Origin: Bacillota bacterium
GTDB lineage: Bacteria; Bacillota; Clostridia; Oscillospirales; Acutalibacteraceae
Length of the DNA: 7,949 nt
Direction of reading: 5' to 3'
Assembly: GCA_023412845.1 (NCBI GenBank)
Contig: JAEZRH010000067.1
Span: forward strand, 1-7,949
Positions 6,692-7,949 of the stretch are shown piece by piece. The notes under the pieces were generated by a model, which searched no databases, was not told where the DNA came from, and worked only from the letters and a program-made list of their open reading frames with translations. The translations under genes and the position numbers were made by a program. The number at the start of each line of letters is the position of its first letter. The stretch's first letter is position 1.

Positions 6692-6856
6692 TCAGCGGTA
6701 TTTGGAAAAGACGGCATACAGCGCCCGGGCGGCGCGTCCCTCCTCCCGCTTTCGTTCCTCCCGGTCCAGCAGGGGGGTCATGTTCCGCACCGGAATCCGC
6801 CGCTTGCCGCAGACGGCGCTGCGAATTTCTGCGCGGTACTGCGTTTCGCCTGCCAT
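6692..6856 (-). CDS. Small basic protein of unknown function preceding the recombinase
   Basis: A 54-residue, Arg/Lys/Glu-rich protein with a short apolar centre (RIPVRNMTPLL at 20-30), a charged helix-like stretch (DREERKREEGRAARAL, 31-46) and the end YAVFSKYR. There is no signal peptide or membrane segment, and the single Cys16 rules out a zinc finger. I do not recognise the family. ATG 6856 is chosen because a near-perfect site, AAGGAGGG (6864-6871), lies seven bases upstream. A GTG at 6886 in frame would add ten residues but has no site of its own. The stop is 27 bases before the recombinase start, so the two are probably co-expressed. Small basic proteins beside serine recombinases can be directionality factors or DNA-binding helpers, which is the best guess here but only an inference. 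The start region is folded into a hairpin. Confidence 0.72.
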   Translation of the reverse strand: MAGETQYRAEIRSAVCGKRRIPVRNMTPLLDREERKREEGRAARALYAVFSKYR

Positions 6857-6892
6857 AGAGCGTCCCTCCTTTTCCGGATGGTACACTCTATG
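6854..6892 (-). promoter_or_regulatory. RNA hairpin enclosing the ribosome binding site and start codon of the small gene
   Basis: On the - strand transcript CAUAGAGUGU (6892-6883) pairs with ACGCUCUAUG (6863-6854) over ten positions, including one G-U wobble. The 19-base loop (6882-6864) holds the AAGGAGGG ribosome binding site at its 3' side, and the AUG start is the last part of the 3' arm. UCC-GGA pairing inside the loop could also mask part of the site. The + strand RNA would have a C-A mismatch at the wobble, so the structure is better formed in the coding RNA. Confidence 0.5.
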
Positions 6893-6926
6893 ACGCGCAA
6901 AGGCTGAAAATACCGTTTTCCGCAGC

Positions 6927-7859
6927 TTACAGCAGGAGTTGCCCGTCCCGGCAGGACCCGGTTTTCCGCTCGGTTACGGTGTCTTCCGGGCCGACCGTGC
7001 CGCAGAGCAGGGGAGAGGCCGGGTCGTACCGGGCGAAGGCGGACCGTGCGGCATCCGCGCCGCGGTCCGCATAGCAGTATCGGCAGCCGTGCAGGCAGGT
7101 GCCATATGCCCCGATGTCGACGCTCTCGCAGCATCCGCACGCGGGCCGCTGGTTTTTGTCCTTTGCAGCGTTCAGGTGGAAGTCGCCCAGGCGTTCCAGC
7201 CGTTCCCGGTCCACGCAGCGGGCCGGGAGCGCGTCAAGGTCCGAGTAATCCTCTTCCTCCGCGCAGACGGTCAGTTTCATGCCTCGGGCAGAGGCGGTGC
7301 GAACGAGCAATGCCATCAATCGGCGCCTTTCTTCCGCCGAAGGGCCCCGCACGCCCATCGCCGCAAGATTTCTGCCAATGTGCCGGTAATAATCGAGGAA
7401 GCTCACCGTGCAGGTTTCGGTGCATCCGGCCAGCAGCGACGCGAGGCGGCCGAAATACTCCACGTGGTATTCCGGCGTGTATTTTGCGCTGAAGAAGATC
7501 GGGTCGTACCGCCAGACGACCCTGTCCTTGCCGATCCGCCGGGACAGCTCCCGGAAAGCGGGTACCAGCACATCATTTTTGGAAGGGACGTTCGGCTCCG
7601 CGTCCTTTCCGTATGCGTTCAGCGTGAACTGAAAGTAATAGGGGTAATCCCGCAGCCCGTCCAGCCTTTTCAGCATGGGAACGGGGTCTTTGGTCCAGAA
7701 CACGATGCCGTCCACCACGTCCGGCGCAAGGCTGATTTTACTGATGCGGCGCGGGTTCACCGGGTTCCGCACCAGAACATATCCCTCCTTCAGACGCCGG
7801 AGCAGCCACCCGGAATAAAAAGCGGGGATGTCCGTGCGCCTGCTTGCGCTGAGAATCAT
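6927..7859 (-). CDS. DUF1848 family protein with C-terminal radical-SAM-like cysteine motif
   Basis: Functionally uncharacterised 310-residue protein of the DUF1848 family. Family hallmarks are the N-terminal ILSASRRTDIPAFYSGW (2-18) and RNPVNPRRIS (31-40), VFWTKDPVPM (53-62), YYFQFTLNAYG (74-84), WRYDPIFFS (116-124) and, near the end, CGCCESVDIGAYGTC (241-255). The final part contains Cys255-x3-Cys259-x2-Cys262 followed by YADR, the pattern that binds the 4Fe-4S cluster in radical SAM enzymes, but at the C-terminal rather than N-terminal end. Cys241, Cys243 and Cys244 could hold further metal. Expected role: a cytoplasmic iron-sulfur, possibly SAM-dependent, enzyme with unknown substrate. 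ATG 7859 has GGAGGG (7866-7871) six bases upstream. The small gene and recombinase follow on the same strand after 70 bases, so co-transcription is possible. Confidence 0.93.
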   Translation of the reverse strand: MILSASRRTDIPAFYSGWLLRRLKEGYVLVRNPVNPRRISKISLAPDVVDGIVFWTKDPVPMLKRLDGLRDYPYYFQFTLNAYGKDAEPNVPSKNDVLVPAFRELSRRIGKDRVVWRYDPIFFSAKYTPEYHVEYFGRLASLLAGCTETCTVSFLDYYRHIGRNLAAMGVRGPSAEERRRLMALLVRTASARGMKLTVCAEEEDYSDLDALPARCVDRERLERLGDFHLNAAKDKNQRPACGCCESVDIGAYGTCLHGCRYCYADRGADAARSAFARYDPASPLLCGTVGPEDTVTERKTGSCRDGQLLL

Positions 7860-7901
7860 GTGCAGCCCTCCGTTCTGCCGTTCGTCCGAATCTTCGCTTC
7901 C

Positions 7902-7930
7902 ATTTTACCTCCGCGGACGGCGCGCGGCAA
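7902..7930 (-). promoter_or_regulatory. Candidate sigma-A promoter of the DUF1848 gene
   Basis: On the - strand TTGCCG (7930-7925) and TAAAAT (7907-7902) are separated by exactly 17 bases, matching consensus at 4 of 6 and 5 of 6 positions. The start of transcription would be near 7895, giving a leader of about 35 bases before ATG 7859 with the ribosome binding site in place. The spacer contains a GC-rich 5-bp inverted repeat (7911-7915 with 7923-7927), probably incidental. The rest of 7931-7949 shows nothing clear. Confidence 0.5.
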
Positions 7931-7949
7931 CCACCGGAGACATTTTTTG

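Noticed and set aside
5666..6907. Long + strand open frame of 413 codons opposite the recombinase
   Set aside because: It lies almost wholly antisense to the clearly coding recombinase and the small gene, and has His/Pro/Arg-rich low-complexity content typical of GC-rich antisense frames. No domain or convincing ribosome binding site was seen.
7911..7927. Inverted repeat CCGCG/CGCGG in the DUF1848 promoter spacer as an operator
   Set aside because: The arms are only five bases of pure G/C in a GC-rich region, which is easily expected by chance.
5143..7949. Search for attachment-site direct repeats flanking the recombinase block
   Set aside because: Only very short G/C matches were noticed by eye between 5110-5160 and 7860-7949; nothing long enough to call an attachment site.

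Overview
The window looks like chromosomal DNA of a GC-rich anaerobic Firmicute, most likely a clostridial (Oscillospiraceae/Ruminococcaceae-type) gut or fermentative bacterium. This placement is an inference. It rests on strong AGGAGG-type ribosome binding sites before nearly every gene, GTG/TTG start usage, a carbohydrate ABC transporter followed by a split transketolase, and a large serine recombinase of the kind common in this group. No rRNA, tRNA, CRISPR array or complete insertion sequence was seen, and no stretch over 300 bases lacks a gene.

Left part (1-5142), all on the + strand: the C-terminal tail of a probable sugar-binding lipoprotein, two sugar ABC permeases (MalF/MalG type), transketolase N-terminal and C-terminal subunits as separate overlapping genes, a small cupin protein, and an aldose 1-epimerase-family protein of the LacX type. 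This reads as one uptake-and-catabolism operon. A sugar is bound outside, passed through the two permeases (no ATPase gene is present here, so a shared one is probably used), and its anomers are interconverted by the epimerase-like protein. A phosphorylated ketose intermediate would then be cleaved or rearranged by the two-subunit thiamine-diphosphate transketolase. The sugar cannot be named from the sequence. Two structured non-coding segments punctuate the operon: a long hairpin between the binding protein and the permeases, and a 140-base leader before the epimerase with a possible internal promoter and a 14-bp hairpin. The operon ends at a strong hairpin terminator that also works in the reverse orientation.

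Right part (5159-7949), all on the - strand and convergent with the operon: a DUF1848 protein with a radical-SAM-like cysteine motif at its C-terminal end, then a 54-residue basic protein of unknown function, then a 501-residue large serine recombinase. A candidate sigma-A promoter lies upstream of the DUF1848 gene. The small gene and the recombinase are 27 bases apart and probably co-transcribed. The start codon of the small gene lies in a 10-bp RNA hairpin that carries its ribosome binding site in the loop, suggesting translational control. The recombinase marks this side as likely accessory DNA, but no attachment sites or element ends could be identified, and base composition looks similar on both sides.

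The best candidates for something undescribed are the small protein/recombinase pair with its start-codon hairpin, the DUF1848 protein, and the exact substrate of the transketolase-cupin-epimerase operon.
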